From Pleurocapsa minor HA4230-MV1 (GTDB lineage: Bacteria; Cyanobacteriota; Cyanobacteriia; Cyanobacteriales; Xenococcaceae): DNA of 64,000 nucleotides. Shown here one piece after another: positions 1 through 7,400 of this stretch; position 1 is the stretch's first letter; each line of letters starts with the position of its first letter. The notes beneath the pieces are model-generated. The model was given only the letters and a program-made list of their open reading frames with translations, searched no databases and was not told the DNA's origin. The stretch is from the NCBI GenBank assembly GCA_019359095.1, contig JAHHHZ010000019.1, positions 124,001 through 188,000 of the forward strand, in the 5' to 3' direction. The translations under genes and the position numbers were made by a program.

Positions 1-1
1 T

Positions 2-214
2 CCAATTGAAGTATTTCGGGCAAAAGGAATTATTTGGTTTGCAGGAAGCGAATTACGTCACATCTTCCAACTATGCGGACAACGTAGCGATCTCAAATCT
101 GACCGTTGGTCTACTCCTCCTGCTAACCAGCTTGTCTTTATCGGTCGTCATTTAGATACCGATAAACTACGCCAACAGCTAAATGACTGTTTGCTTACTT
201 CCGTTACCGCTTAA
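2..214 (+). CDS. CobW/COG0523 G3E-family metal GTPase, C-terminal end (partial)
   Basis: Open from the window edge to a TAA at 212-214; 70 codons are visible. The peptide starts PIEVFRAKGIIWFAG and continues to a conserved Arg/Trp segment (SDRW), which matches the CobW_C domain that follows the GTPase domain in G3E metal chaperones. The GTPase domain lies outside the window. folE starts 24 bp downstream on the same strand, so the two are probably co-transcribed. COG0523 proteins beside folE are a known zinc-homeostasis association, because FolE is a zinc enzyme; that link is inferred here. The family call is fairly secure, the metal is not. Confidence 0.75.
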   Translation, partial: PIEVFRAKGIIWFAGSELRHIFQLCGQRSDLKSDRWSTPPANQLVFIGRHLDTDKLRQQLNDCLLTSVTA

Positions 215-238
215 TTTAATTTAATTTATTTCCAATTC

Positions 239-895
239 ATGACCTTAGCTAAGTTTGAACCCAATCAAATCGACAACATTAATCATCAATTACCCAAGCT
301 GAATACTACACAACAGCCCCCCGTATCTGAAGAGGAGATGCGTCAAGCAGTAAGGACTTTACTGTTAGGATTGGGAGAAGATCCAGACCGCGAAGGATTA
401 AAAGATACACCGAAAAGAGTAGTTAAAGCCTTAAAGTTTCTCACTTCTGGTTATCATCAATCCTTAGAGGAACTGCTTAACGGAGCCGTATTTCACGAGA
501 ATGCCGATGAAATGGTGTTAGTTAGAGATATTGACCTGTTTAGCTCCTGCGAACATCATATCTTGCCCATTCTTGGTCGCGCTCATGTGGCTTATATACC
601 CAATGGTAAAGTAATTGGACTATCAAAGATTGCCCGTATTTGTGAGATGTATGGACGGCGCTTGCAAGTACAGGAAAGATTAACCGCTCAAATTGCTGAT
701 GCCTTGCAAGGACTTTTACAACCAAAAGGTGTGGCAGTAGTAATCGAAGCAACTCATATGTGTATGGTAATGCGGGGAGTGCAAAAACCTGGTTCTTGGA
801 CTTCTACCAGTGCCGTACGGGGTGTCTTTGCCGATGACGCGAAAACTCGTCAGGAGTTTATGAGTTTAATTCGTCATAATCCTGCATTTCATTAA
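239..895 (+). CDS. folE: GTP cyclohydrolase I (FolE type)
   Basis: Converts GTP to dihydroneopterin triphosphate, the first step of folate and pterin synthesis, in the cytosol. The 218-aa length is normal for the family. The N-terminal ~35 residues are variable; the domain then begins with a [16 protein letters not shown] block. Catalytic and zinc-binding residues are visible: the CEHH motif (Cys and His ligands) near residue 103, the IGLSKIARI block, RLQVQERLT, the second Cys ligand in THMCMVMRG, and the TSTSAVRG ending. The start ATG at 239 fits the spacing from the upstream CobW gene. A hairpin at 917-938 follows the stop codon. Confidence 0.96.
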   Translation: MTLAKFEPNQIDNINHQLPKLNTTQQPPVSEEEMRQAVRTLLLGLGEDPDREGLKDTPKRVVKALKFLTSGYHQSLEELLNGAVFHENADEMVLVRDIDLFSSCEHHILPILGRAHVAYIPNGKVIGLSKIARICEMYGRRLQVQERLTAQIADALQGLLQPKGVAVVIEATHMCMVMRGVQKPGSWTSTSAVRGVFADDAKTRQEFMSLIRHNPAFH

Positions 896-916
896 TTGAT
901 TGGCGTGCCATTTATC

Positions 917-938
917 GAGATGGGTATTAACTCATCTC
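917..938 (+). terminator. Hairpin after folE, possible terminator
   Basis: GAGATGGGT (917-925) pairs with ACTCATCTC (930-938) around a 4-nt loop. This gives nine pairs including one G-U. It lies 22 bp after the folE stop and is followed by AT-rich DNA rather than a clean U tract, so it may attenuate rather than terminate. Confidence 0.35.
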
Positions 939-980
939 AATTATTTATTATCCTAATTATCGTTATTATAAAAATCATCT

Positions 981-1745
981 ATGATTATTGCCGTAGCCAG
1001 TCCCCCAGGTGCGGGTAAAACCCACTGGATTTGTCAACAGATAGCCCAAACCAATAAACCTGTAGGTTATTTCAGTCCGCAAACTGATTCCCTACCCATT
1101 GACACGATTTATCTGCAAAGTGAATATCCTCAACTGAAGATTTATCAAACTGGAGAGGAAGCAGCGTTATTGACAGAAGCAGATCAAAGCTTAATTTTTC
1201 TAGAAATTCCTTGGTATTTGGATTTGTCAGGAATCGAACCCTTACTCAAAACTCTTAACTCTCATCGAGTAGCGATAATTTCTCCCGATGCCAACAACAC
1301 AGAATTGACTACTTGGGCGGATGAGATTGTTTCAGGCAATCAAATTACTAAGCTGACAACATCTTGGCAGATTCATCGGGGAGTCTTAACAGGAGAAATC
1401 TTAGATTTTGATAGTCTAGCAACCTTTTGGCTGGAACTTACCCAAGGTGCTTATGGTGAAGTGCTTCGGGTAAAAGGAATGTTTGACTTAGAAGATGGAC
1501 AAATTTATCACGGCGATTTTATGCCTAATCAACCTGAATTGGAATTTCAACCCTTAAATTTACCCCGTTGGCTTGATGGTAGACCAGTTCGTAAGAGTGG
1601 TTTTGAAATTGTGGGTAACAAGCTAGATCGAGCTGAAATTGCTCAAACTATTAAAGACTGCTGTATTCCCGAATCGGCAATTAGTTATTACCAACAACAG
1701 GTAAAAGAGTCTTTAGCAACTGAACCAGAGGTAGAATTAGTATGA
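981..1745 (+). CDS. Short CobW-like P-loop NTPase
   Basis: The 254-aa protein opens with a Walker A loop, SPPGAGKT, at residues 7-14. After a reduced nucleotide-binding half it has a CobW_C-like block (VLRVKGMFDL near residue 160, WLDGRPVRKSGFEIVGNKLD near 195-215). It is shorter than a standard G3E protein (about 320 aa or more), and I cannot find the CXCC metal motif usual in COG0523. It is therefore a divergent or specialised member. Its TGA overlaps the ATG of the next gene (ATGA), implying translational coupling to the metallophosphoesterase. It could be a GTPase partner delivering metal to that enzyme (inference). No exact function is assignable. Confidence 0.6.
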   Translation: MIIAVASPPGAGKTHWICQQIAQTNKPVGYFSPQTDSLPIDTIYLQSEYPQLKIYQTGEEAALLTEADQSLIFLEIPWYLDLSGIEPLLKTLNSHRVAIISPDANNTELTTWADEIVSGNQITKLTTSWQIHRGVLTGEILDFDSLATFWLELTQGAYGEVLRVKGMFDLEDGQIYHGDFMPNQPELEFQPLNLPRWLDGRPVRKSGFEIVGNKLDRAEIAQTIKDCCIPESAISYYQQQVKESLATEPEVELV

Positions 1746-2557
1746 AAATAGCAGTAATGTCTTGTATTCATGGAAATTATTCTGCTTTAGAGGCAGTACT
1801 GGTTGATATTGACCAGCAAAAAGCTGAAAAGATTTATTGTCTCGGCGATTTAGTCGGTTATGGCCCTTATCCTAATGCGGTAGTGGAACAAATTAGGTCT
1901 TTAGATATTCCCACCGTACAGGGTTGTTGGGATGAAGATATTGTCGAAGGATTAAACGCCTGTGACTGTAGTTATCCTTCTCTGTTGGCAGAAAAACGAG
2001 GTAAGCTTGCCCACCAATGGACTAATAAGGAAGTACATCCTGAAGTTAGAGAATATCTAGCACAATTACCCCATACCTATAAAGAAGATAATCTTTGTTT
2101 CGTACATGGTAGTCCCAGTAGTAACCATGAATATCTATTACCCGAAATGGATGCTTTTATCGCTTTAGAAAGAGTCCTGTCAAGTGATGCAGATATATTA
2201 TTTTGTGGACATACTCATGTTCCCTATGTTCGCACCCTAGATTCTGGACAATTACATATTTTAGTTAATCAACCTAATCAGGAGGAACAACCTACTGTTA
2301 GTTTTAATACTACCCTGAAACGAATTATCAATGTCGGTTCGGTAGGTGAACCTCGTCACGGTCGTCCCAATGCCACTTATGTAATTTATGACACGGAGAC
2401 AGAAGTAGTAAACTTACGAGAAGTGGAGTATGACTATCAAAAAACCTGTGCTGCGATTTTAGATGCTGGGTTACCGCCGATTTTTGCTTGGCGTTTGGCC
2501 AGAGGTTTAGAATTTGCGGAAAAAGCTGACGATCCTACTCATGTTTGCGAGAGGTAA
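1742..2557 (+). CDS. Metallophosphoesterase-fold protein with two Cys-substituted metal ligands
   Basis: A 271-aa calcineurin-like phosphoesterase of the YfcE/DUF2851-type class by motif order: MSCIHGN (residues 6-12), GDLVGYGP (35-42), GCWDED (61-66), VHGSP (121-125) and CGHTHVP (155-161). In the family the first motif is normally DxH and the third GN[HC]D. Here Cys8 replaces the Asp and Cys62 replaces the Asn, while His10, Asp36, His122, His157 and His159 remain. Two of the seven usual ligands are thus cysteines, suggesting altered metal preference. It is translationally coupled (4-bp overlap) to the CobW-like gene upstream. The substrate is unknown; the fold is secure, activity is not. Confidence 0.8.
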   Translation: MKIAVMSCIHGNYSALEAVLVDIDQQKAEKIYCLGDLVGYGPYPNAVVEQIRSLDIPTVQGCWDEDIVEGLNACDCSYPSLLAEKRGKLAHQWTNKEVHPEVREYLAQLPHTYKEDNLCFVHGSPSSNHEYLLPEMDAFIALERVLSSDADILFCGHTHVPYVRTLDSGQLHILVNQPNQEEQPTVSFNTTLKRIINVGSVGEPRHGRPNATYVIYDTETEVVNLREVEYDYQKTCAAILDAGLPPIFAWRLARGLEFAEKADDPTHVCER

Positions 2558-2577
2558 AATTGTTTATCTTGATATCT

Positions 2578-3114
2578 TTAATTATTGCTCGTTAGCAACC
2601 CATAAACAACATGATCTAGGTACTTATCATAAACTTTTTCAGCATGACGAATAATACCCTCATTCTGAAAACTCAAGCGTTCGGGAATAGCCCGACTACG
2701 ACTATTTTCTACCGCACATCTAATATCAATGCGATTAACAGAATAGTAACTATGACCAATTTCCATTAACTCTTTCACGCTTTTGGTCATAATTCCTTTT
2801 CCGTTGTATTTTTGTCCTAACCAGTAACCTACATAGCCAATTTTGTTATCATGGTCAATTTCGTTAAATCCTACTACCCCTGCAATTTTATCTCGATAAA
2901 AAATAGTAATATGTAATGCTTTTCCTTGTTGAAATTTAAGTAACTGTAATTCTATAAACTCTCTGGTATCTGACGCTGTCTGAACATTATTTAACCAAGG
3001 CAGCCATTGCTTAAGAAAATCTCTATTTTTATCTGTTAATTCAAACAAATCCTCGGCATATTGTGAAATAGATAAACTTAACTTAATATCGCGCTCGATT
3101 TCTCGGAAAAACAT
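2578..3114 (-). CDS. GNAT acetyltransferase, RimL/YdaF type
   Basis: A 178-aa N-acetyltransferase resembling ribosomal-protein-serine acetyltransferases and YdaF. Landmarks are DTREFIE near residue 49, the central strand YVGYWLGQKYNGKGIMT (acetyl-CoA binding Q/R-x-x-G-x-G/A-like loop, here QKYNGKG), and the RIDIRCAVENSRSRAIPERL block typical of RimJ/RimL proteins. It transfers acetyl from acetyl-CoA to an amino group, of a protein N-terminus or a small molecule. It is convergent with the upstream metallophosphoesterase gene, leaving 20 bp between stop codons, so it is not part of that operon. Confidence 0.85.
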   Translation of the reverse strand: MFFREIERDIKLSLSISQYAEDLFELTDKNRDFLKQWLPWLNNVQTASDTREFIELQLLKFQQGKALHITIFYRDKIAGVVGFNEIDHDNKIGYVGYWLGQKYNGKGIMTKSVKELMEIGHSYYSVNRIDIRCAVENSRSRAIPERLSFQNEGIIRHAEKVYDKYLDHVVYGLLTSNN

Positions 3115-3490
3115 ATTTATAATTAAAAATTGCCTTAATTATATTTGAATTTTAGAACCTAAACATTTAATTTACGGTCAAAAGAAAGTTTTGTGTAGCG
3201 ATCGCAAATATCTAAAAACTACTAAATCTAAAAAAGCGATCGCCTTTTTGAAAAAAATCTAACTTAAAGAGCGATCGCTAAAATTAGGCTTGCCAGAGCA
3301 GTTCCCCAATTGTTTCCCAATGTTTTGACATTTTGAACAGAAATAATCTCAACACTGGCAGCAGAATGCCTATTCTCGGAGTCAGCATTAACTTGCGAGG
3401 CTGAAATAGTCAGAGATCATCACACTTGAGTCAACATAAGTAAAATCAGAAAAAATTAAGCAAATATTAAATTTCTACGTATCGTACCAT
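3115..3490. other. Intergenic region with three HIP1 octamers
   Basis: About 375 bp without a convincing ORF. It holds three AGCGATCGC/GCGATCGCC octamers between about 3198 and 3280. The shared promoter region of the RimL-type gene (leftward) and the divergent MPE-like gene (rightward) must lie here. Only the Fur/Zur-like box that follows is recognisable. Confidence 0.6.
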
Positions 3491-3509
3491 AATAATGATT
3501 ATCATTTTT
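3491..3509 (+). promoter_or_regulatory. Fur/Zur-type operator
   Basis: AATAATGAT-T-ATCATTTTT is centred on a perfect 6-1-6 palindrome (AATGAT T ATCATT). Against the classic 19-bp Fur box GATAATGATAATCATTATC I count about 15 matching positions. It ends 26 bp before the ATG of the MPE-like gene, which is operator position for a metalloregulator. Fur and Zur boxes in cyanobacteria look similar; Zur is favoured only because of the CobW/folE neighbourhood. Confidence 0.55.
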
Positions 3510-3535
3510 AAAAACCTGAAAAATTCTCAAAACTA

Positions 3536-4246
3536 ATGTGGGCAATATTAAGCGGAATTGAAGGTAATCTAGCAGCTTACGAAGCAGTATTAAGCGATAT
3601 CAAACGGCAAAGAGTTAATGTAAATTTAGAAGAGTTGTACATCTTGGGTGACTTGGTGGCAGCGAACCCAGAAAGCGAAAAAGTGATTAAACGGATCCAA
3701 AATCCTAGATTGGGAGAATTACAACCCCAAGTCTGTGTTGGTTGGTGGGAAGAACAATGTTTTGCTTTACATGGTTTAGGTTCGACAGCAGAACCAGCAG
3801 AATTAATCGATCGCTTTGGCAAAGAAACAGCTAAACTTCTCTGGGATTCAGTATCTCGCGAAACTGTACAGTGGTTAAGAAATTGCCACTTTGGTTTTTT
3901 TGAATTGGATTGTTTGTTAATTCATGGAAGTACTGTTAGCGCCAGTGATGAATTAACCCCTGAAACTCAACCCTGGGAAATATTAGACCGCTTGCAAAGA
4001 GTACAGGCTAATCATCTCTTTTGTGGTCGTTCGGGTCGAGTCTTTGAATATCAATTACAAGGGGGTTCTGTTAATAGTTCGGTAATGACTTTAGATCATC
4101 AGCAACCCGTTCAAACTATTACTGCACCTCAAAGAACAGTTGTCGGCGTGGGAAATGTGGGGAGAGAACCAGGAAAGGCTACTTATACTCTTTATAGTCC
4201 AGAGAGCGATCGCTTGGAGTTTAAAACAATTTATTATGGCAATTAG
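3536..4246 (+). CDS. Ligand-less metallophosphoesterase-fold protein (probable pseudoenzyme)
   Basis: The 236-aa protein follows the same motif order as the MPE at 1742, but the motifs are eroded. DxH is Gly7-x-Glu9 (SGIEGN), GDLV is kept (residues 38-41), GNHD is GWWE (69-72), HGS is kept (His130), and GHTH is GRSG (164-167). Only Asp39 and His130 of the seven usual ligands survive, so two-metal catalysis is very unlikely. The reading frame is intact and the C-terminal half (VVGVGNVGREPGKATY) keeps the family's conserved strand, so it appears to be under selection. A structural or regulatory role, perhaps as partner of the first MPE, is inference. It has its own Fur/Zur-like box 26 bp upstream. 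Confidence 0.7.
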   Translation: MWAILSGIEGNLAAYEAVLSDIKRQRVNVNLEELYILGDLVAANPESEKVIKRIQNPRLGELQPQVCVGWWEEQCFALHGLGSTAEPAELIDRFGKETAKLLWDSVSRETVQWLRNCHFGFFELDCLLIHGSTVSASDELTPETQPWEILDRLQRVQANHLFCGRSGRVFEYQLQGGSVNSSVMTLDHQQPVQTITAPQRTVVGVGNVGREPGKATYTLYSPESDRLEFKTIYYGN

Positions 4247-4294
4247 ACACAACTTGGCAATTGTTTTTTAACGGCTATTCTGAACTATTTAATG

Positions 4295-4350
4295 AGTTCC
4301 AATGCTTAACTTCTTTCAGATTTTTACGACTTTTTATCAGATTCTTATAA
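4295..4350. repeat. Degenerate repeat tail, copy 1
   Basis: GAGTTCCAATGCTTAAC followed by CTTCTTTCAGATTTTTACG and TATCAGATTCTTAT. Closely similar strings recur at 7271-7310 and, shortened, at 10227-10260. Here it lies just downstream of an AraC-type coding end read on the minus strand, so the copies may be shared 3' flanks of regulator genes. Confidence 0.5.
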
Positions 4351-4431
4351 TGAAGGTCGAAACTGTTTCGGGATCATTCCAGTAATTCGCTTAAACTGTT
4401 GCGTCAAATGACTCTGACTGGAGAATTTGAC
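4345..4431 (-). pseudogene. AraC-family regulator, C-terminal fragment
   Basis: The minus strand encodes VKFSSQSHLTQQFKRITGMI followed by PKQFRPSL and a stop. This is the canonical end of an AraC/XylS DNA-binding domain (F-x-x-x-S-H-F/L-x-x-x-F-K-R, then TG-x-x-P-x-x-F/YR). About 28 codons remain; upstream the frame hits a stop and the rest of the gene is gone. It begins a run of truncated genes extending to 13 kb. Confidence 0.75.
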
Positions 4432-4586
4432 TGAAGTGGTATTTATACTTTAATACTGATCCCAAGTTGTTGTAATCATTTTTTACCTCAATTTCTCTTG
4501 TTTCAATGTCATTCCAGTCAATCCCTTAGAAACCAACGATTCAGAACTGCGATCGCCAAGCAATATCTGCTAAAGTAGATTGCTCA

Positions 4587-4742
4587 TTAGCTGGCTGTGT
4601 ATCCACCATCGATCGCTAAGGGTTGTCCAGTGAGATAGCTAGCAGCATTAGAGCAAGGGAAAACAACGGCTTGAGCAATTTCTTTTGGCTGACCGATGCG
4701 ATTCATCCGAACCATAGACCCTAGATCATCAAAAAGTATCAT
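4587..4742 (-). pseudogene. Short-chain dehydrogenase, C-terminal fragment
   Basis: The minus strand from ATG 4742 reads MILFDDLGSMVRMNRIGQP, then KEIAQAVVFPCSNAASYLTG and QPLAIDGGYTAS before a stop. This is the last fifth of an SDR (the cofactor-domain end with the GG-Y tail). It closely parallels the intact SDR at 6451-7206, so it is a degraded paralogue or recombination leftover. The Rossmann glycine motif and catalytic Tyr/Lys are absent. Confidence 0.8.
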
Positions 4743-4811
4743 GATAGTTACCTCTTGTTGTAAAACAAATTTTTATGTCGCTTGCGTTAAATAGCTTGTA
4801 ACACAATCCAC

Positions 4812-5171
4812 TTACACGGGTTTCATATACAAGCGCGCCCACTCGATTCGCTCCGCTTGTACCCCAAGAATAGTCACTCCGCGCATACCAAACGGCTTAC
4901 CGTCAGGACGAGTACCGAACCAGTACCACTCAGCCCAAGTCGCGTTTCTTTCAACTGAAGAACGAAGCAACTCTGAGTGAAAGTCTCGAATGTCTTGGAA
5001 AATAGTAGACCAATTCTTACGGACATGCTCAATTCTCTGGAAACCGCGATCGGGATGGAGTGGATGCTCGCCTTTAAAGTTAGGTGCAAAGCAAGCTAAC
5101 AACGCTTCTATGTCGTGCGCGTTTTGTGCTTGTTGCAGTCGCTCTATGACAATGCTTTGGCTGGATTTCAT
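4812..5171 (-). CDS. SnoaL-like / NTF2-fold small protein
   Basis: A 119-aa protein with the NTF2-like layout. The N-terminal helix (IERLQQAQNAHDIEALLACF) is followed by a pro-rich strand (HPDRGFQRIEHVRKNW) and a curved sheet (AEWYWFGTRPDGKPFGMRG, ending IEWARLYMKPV). Members of this fold act as isomerases, cyclases or dimer partners; nothing here fixes the substrate. The length is typical and the frame intact. Neighbours on both sides are pseudogenes, so its context is an eroding accessory region. Confidence 0.7.
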   Translation of the reverse strand: MKSSQSIVIERLQQAQNAHDIEALLACFAPNFKGEHPLHPDRGFQRIEHVRKNWSTIFQDIRDFHSELLRSSVERNATWAEWYWFGTRPDGKPFGMRGVTILGVQAERIEWARLYMKPV

Positions 5172-5235
5172 CGATCGTTTCCTCTAGTGAGATAAAAGAA
5201 ATTGCGATTATCGTTAAGCTCACAGTTTTTTGCAG

Positions 5236-5541
5236 CTAGCTTAAATCGATCCAAATGGATTTAGTCTGTGTATAGTTCTCCATCACTTCTTTGCCATTCT
5301 CGCGCCCAAAGCCAGATGCTTCGTAGCCTCCAAAAGGAACAGAAACATCTTTGTTGTAGAAAATGCCAAAGAAAGCATTGGCGATCGCACTTTCTCAATC
5401 TGCATCCGCAAAGACAATGTTGGCAGACTTGCCACCTAATTCCATTGTGGTTTTTTTCAGCGTATTAGCGTTGATATAGAGTTGGGCTTGCTTAATTGGC
5501 GGAGTGGGAAGTAAAGTCGTGGTACTGAAAGTTGAAGTCAT
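5236..5541 (-). pseudogene. Aldehyde dehydrogenase with internal deletions
   Basis: Read on the minus strand from ATG 5541 the peptide begins MTSTFSTTTLLPTPPIKQ, jumps to the ALDH motif TMELGGKSANIVFADAD, meets an in-frame TGA, continues [16 protein letters not shown], then jumps to the C-terminal [18 protein letters not shown] and [14 protein letters not shown] full ALDH is about 490 aa; only about 100 codons remain. The Rossmann half and the catalytic Cys segment are missing. The pieces are in one frame, which implies clean deletions rather than frameshifts, plus one nonsense change. Confidence 0.85.
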
Positions 5542-5586
5542 CGTGTTTTCTCCATAAATTGATTTTCAAACCGATGTCGATCGCTT

Positions 5587-6294
5587 TTAGTTCCGATGCG
5601 ATCGTTTGGCATACCAGGCGTGAATGAGAAGGGTCTGGAAGAACAATACAGGCGTGTCAAATCCGCTCGATGCAATAATGGCTGCAACTTCAGGCGGAGG
5701 TATAATAGCGGCATCCCGCCCATAGGAGGCGAGAAATTTCTCAATTTCCTCGGCAGGCGTTTCAGAATATCTCAGCATCCGCACCCAAACTTTTAAAAGG
5801 CTTTGGTAAGCTGAGCTAGACATATCAGAAGCTAGATCGGAACTGACTAAATATCCATCGGGGAGAAGACGTGCAGCAATTTGACGAAAAAAGTTGCGCC
5901 GTTCCTCCTGCTGGGTAAAGAAATGAGAAACCAAAAGACAGGTTGCAGCATGAAAAGGGTCTGACGCGGGAAGTGAATTGAGATAACCTTCGTGAAATGT
6001 GCAACGGGATGCGATCCCATACTCCTCGGCTTTCTGACGGCAGATGTCTAGCATCGCTGTCGCAGGCTCTACCGCAGTAAACTGCCACTGGGGAAAATGT
6101 TGAGCTAGGTAAATCAATTCCGTGCCAGTTCCCACACCGACGCAGAGAATTCGTGCCTCGTCAGGAAGTTCAGAAAGCACCATGGAGATCGACAGATCGA
6201 GTCCATTGCGCATCGGAGTCAATTTAGCGAATCGCTTGTCATAGTTGGAAGCGCGTTCTCGGTCAAAAACAATGGTTGATTCTTGGTTGTTCAT
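5587..6294 (-). CDS. Class I SAM-dependent methyltransferase
   Basis: The 235-aa protein carries the SAM-binding motif I as ILCVGVGTGTELIYLA (near residue 48), an acidic motif II (FTAVEPATAML), and a CmoA-like layout with an N-terminal FDRERASNYDKRF segment. It transfers methyl from S-adenosylmethionine; the acceptor is unknown. The frame is intact and the size normal. It shares the minus strand with the NTF2-like and SDR genes but the spacing does not prove one transcript. Confidence 0.8.
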   Translation of the reverse strand: MNNQESTIVFDRERASNYDKRFAKLTPMRNGLDLSISMVLSELPDEARILCVGVGTGTELIYLAQHFPQWQFTAVEPATAMLDICRQKAEEYGIASRCTFHEGYLNSLPASDPFHAATCLLVSHFFTQQEERRNFFRQIAARLLPDGYLVSSDLASDMSSSAYQSLLKVWVRMLRYSETPAEEIEKFLASYGRDAAIIPPPEVAAIIASSGFDTPVLFFQTLLIHAWYAKRSHRN

Positions 6295-6450
6295 GGTAAT
6301 AAATGAGTTAATGAAATATGCGCTCGATGTTCGCGTTTTACCTGTTTACTGCGATCTCTCGTGCCTTGCTTGCCCATTATTAGACATCTGGTGCTAGCTG
6401 CATTTACTTAAAAGAATTTGATGATCGACGGCCAAAAAGGCGATCGCTCA

Positions 6451-7206
6451 TTAGCTAGTTGTGTATCCACCATCAATAACCAAAGGTTGTCCAGTGATGT
6501 AGCTGGCAGCATCAGAACAAAGAAACACAACAGCTTGAGCGACTTCTTCTGCCTGAGCAATGCGACCCATCGGCACTATAGCTGCTAAATCATCAGCCGT
6601 GATCTCCATCTGGTTAAGGATGCGATCGAGTCCCTCAGTCGCAATAGCACCAAGATTAACCGCATTAATCCGAATGCCTTGCTTGGCGTAGTCAAGTGCT
6701 GCCGAGCGCGTCAGTCCCATGACGGCATGTTTACTCGCGACATACGGAGATGCCCCTGGAAACCCAATTAACCCTACTGTCGAGGAAGTATTGACGATCG
6801 CGCCAGCTCCTTGAGATAACATCTGCTGGATTTCATATTTCATGCACAAAAAGAGTCCCCGCGCGTTAATTGCCATCAGTTTGTCAAAATCTTCGCTCGA
6901 TTGTTTGTGCAGGGGTTTTTGAGGTGACTCTATGCCCGCATTATTGAAGGCACAGTCGAGTTTCCCAAACTTTTCCACAGTGGTTTGCACCAGTGCTTTA
7001 ATCTCGGCTTCGTTCGAGACATCAGATCGAACAAACAAACAGTCAACCCCAGCATTGCGAAGTTCAGCCTCGGTTACTTTACCTTCTGGTTCACGTCGTC
7101 CTGAAAAGACGATTTTTGCCTCAGCAAGACCGAGCGCGAGTGCCGTGGCTTTGCCAATTCCTGATGTTGCTCCTGTAACTAAAGCAACTTTATTTTTAAG
7201 CATCAT
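6451..7206 (-). CDS. Short-chain dehydrogenase/reductase (SDR)
   Basis: The 251-aa classical SDR has TGATSGIG (TGxxxGxG nucleotide motif, residues 11-18), NNAG near residue 90, the catalytic Ser in NTSSTVGLIG, YVASK (Tyr/Lys pair) and the terminal IDGGYTTS. The Arg pair after strand 2 (SGRREPEG) suggests NADP(H) preference, which is an inference. The oxidoreductase substrate is unknown. A C-terminal fragment of a close paralogue sits at 4587-4742. Confidence 0.9.
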   Translation of the reverse strand: MMLKNKVALVTGATSGIGKATALALGLAEAKIVFSGRREPEGKVTEAELRNAGVDCLFVRSDVSNEAEIKALVQTTVEKFGKLDCAFNNAGIESPQKPLHKQSSEDFDKLMAINARGLFLCMKYEIQQMLSQGAGAIVNTSSTVGLIGFPGASPYVASKHAVMGLTRSAALDYAKQGIRINAVNLGAIATEGLDRILNQMEITADDLAAIVPMGRIAQAEEVAQAVVFLCSDAASYITGQPLVIDGGYTTS

Positions 7207-7270
7207 CGTATTTACCTTATTTTGTGAAAATAGTTGTATTGATTTGAGTGTAATGATTAATAACCTTCAA

Positions 7271-7310
7271 CTTCTTTCAGATTCTTACAACGATTTATCA
7301 GATTCTTATG
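7271..7310. repeat. Degenerate repeat tail, copy 2
   Basis: CTTCTTTCAGATTCTTACAA then CGATTTATCAGATTCTTATG. It is nearly the same as copy 1 (4310-4350). On the minus strand it is preceded by RWKIILKQVRASP-stop (7306-7347), which resembles a corrupted AraC C-terminus like the one beside copy 1. Confidence 0.5.
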
Positions 7311-7400
7311 GTGAAGCACGAACTTGCTTGAGTATTATTTTCCAACGTCCAAACGTCGATGGCTCTCCAACACAATTTTTTCCTTTCGCGATCGTTGTTG

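Noticed and set aside
938-975. ATTATC/GTTATTATA strings before the CobW-like gene as a second Fur/Zur box
   Set aside because: Only partial hexamers without a clean palindrome; too weak in an AT-rich spacer.
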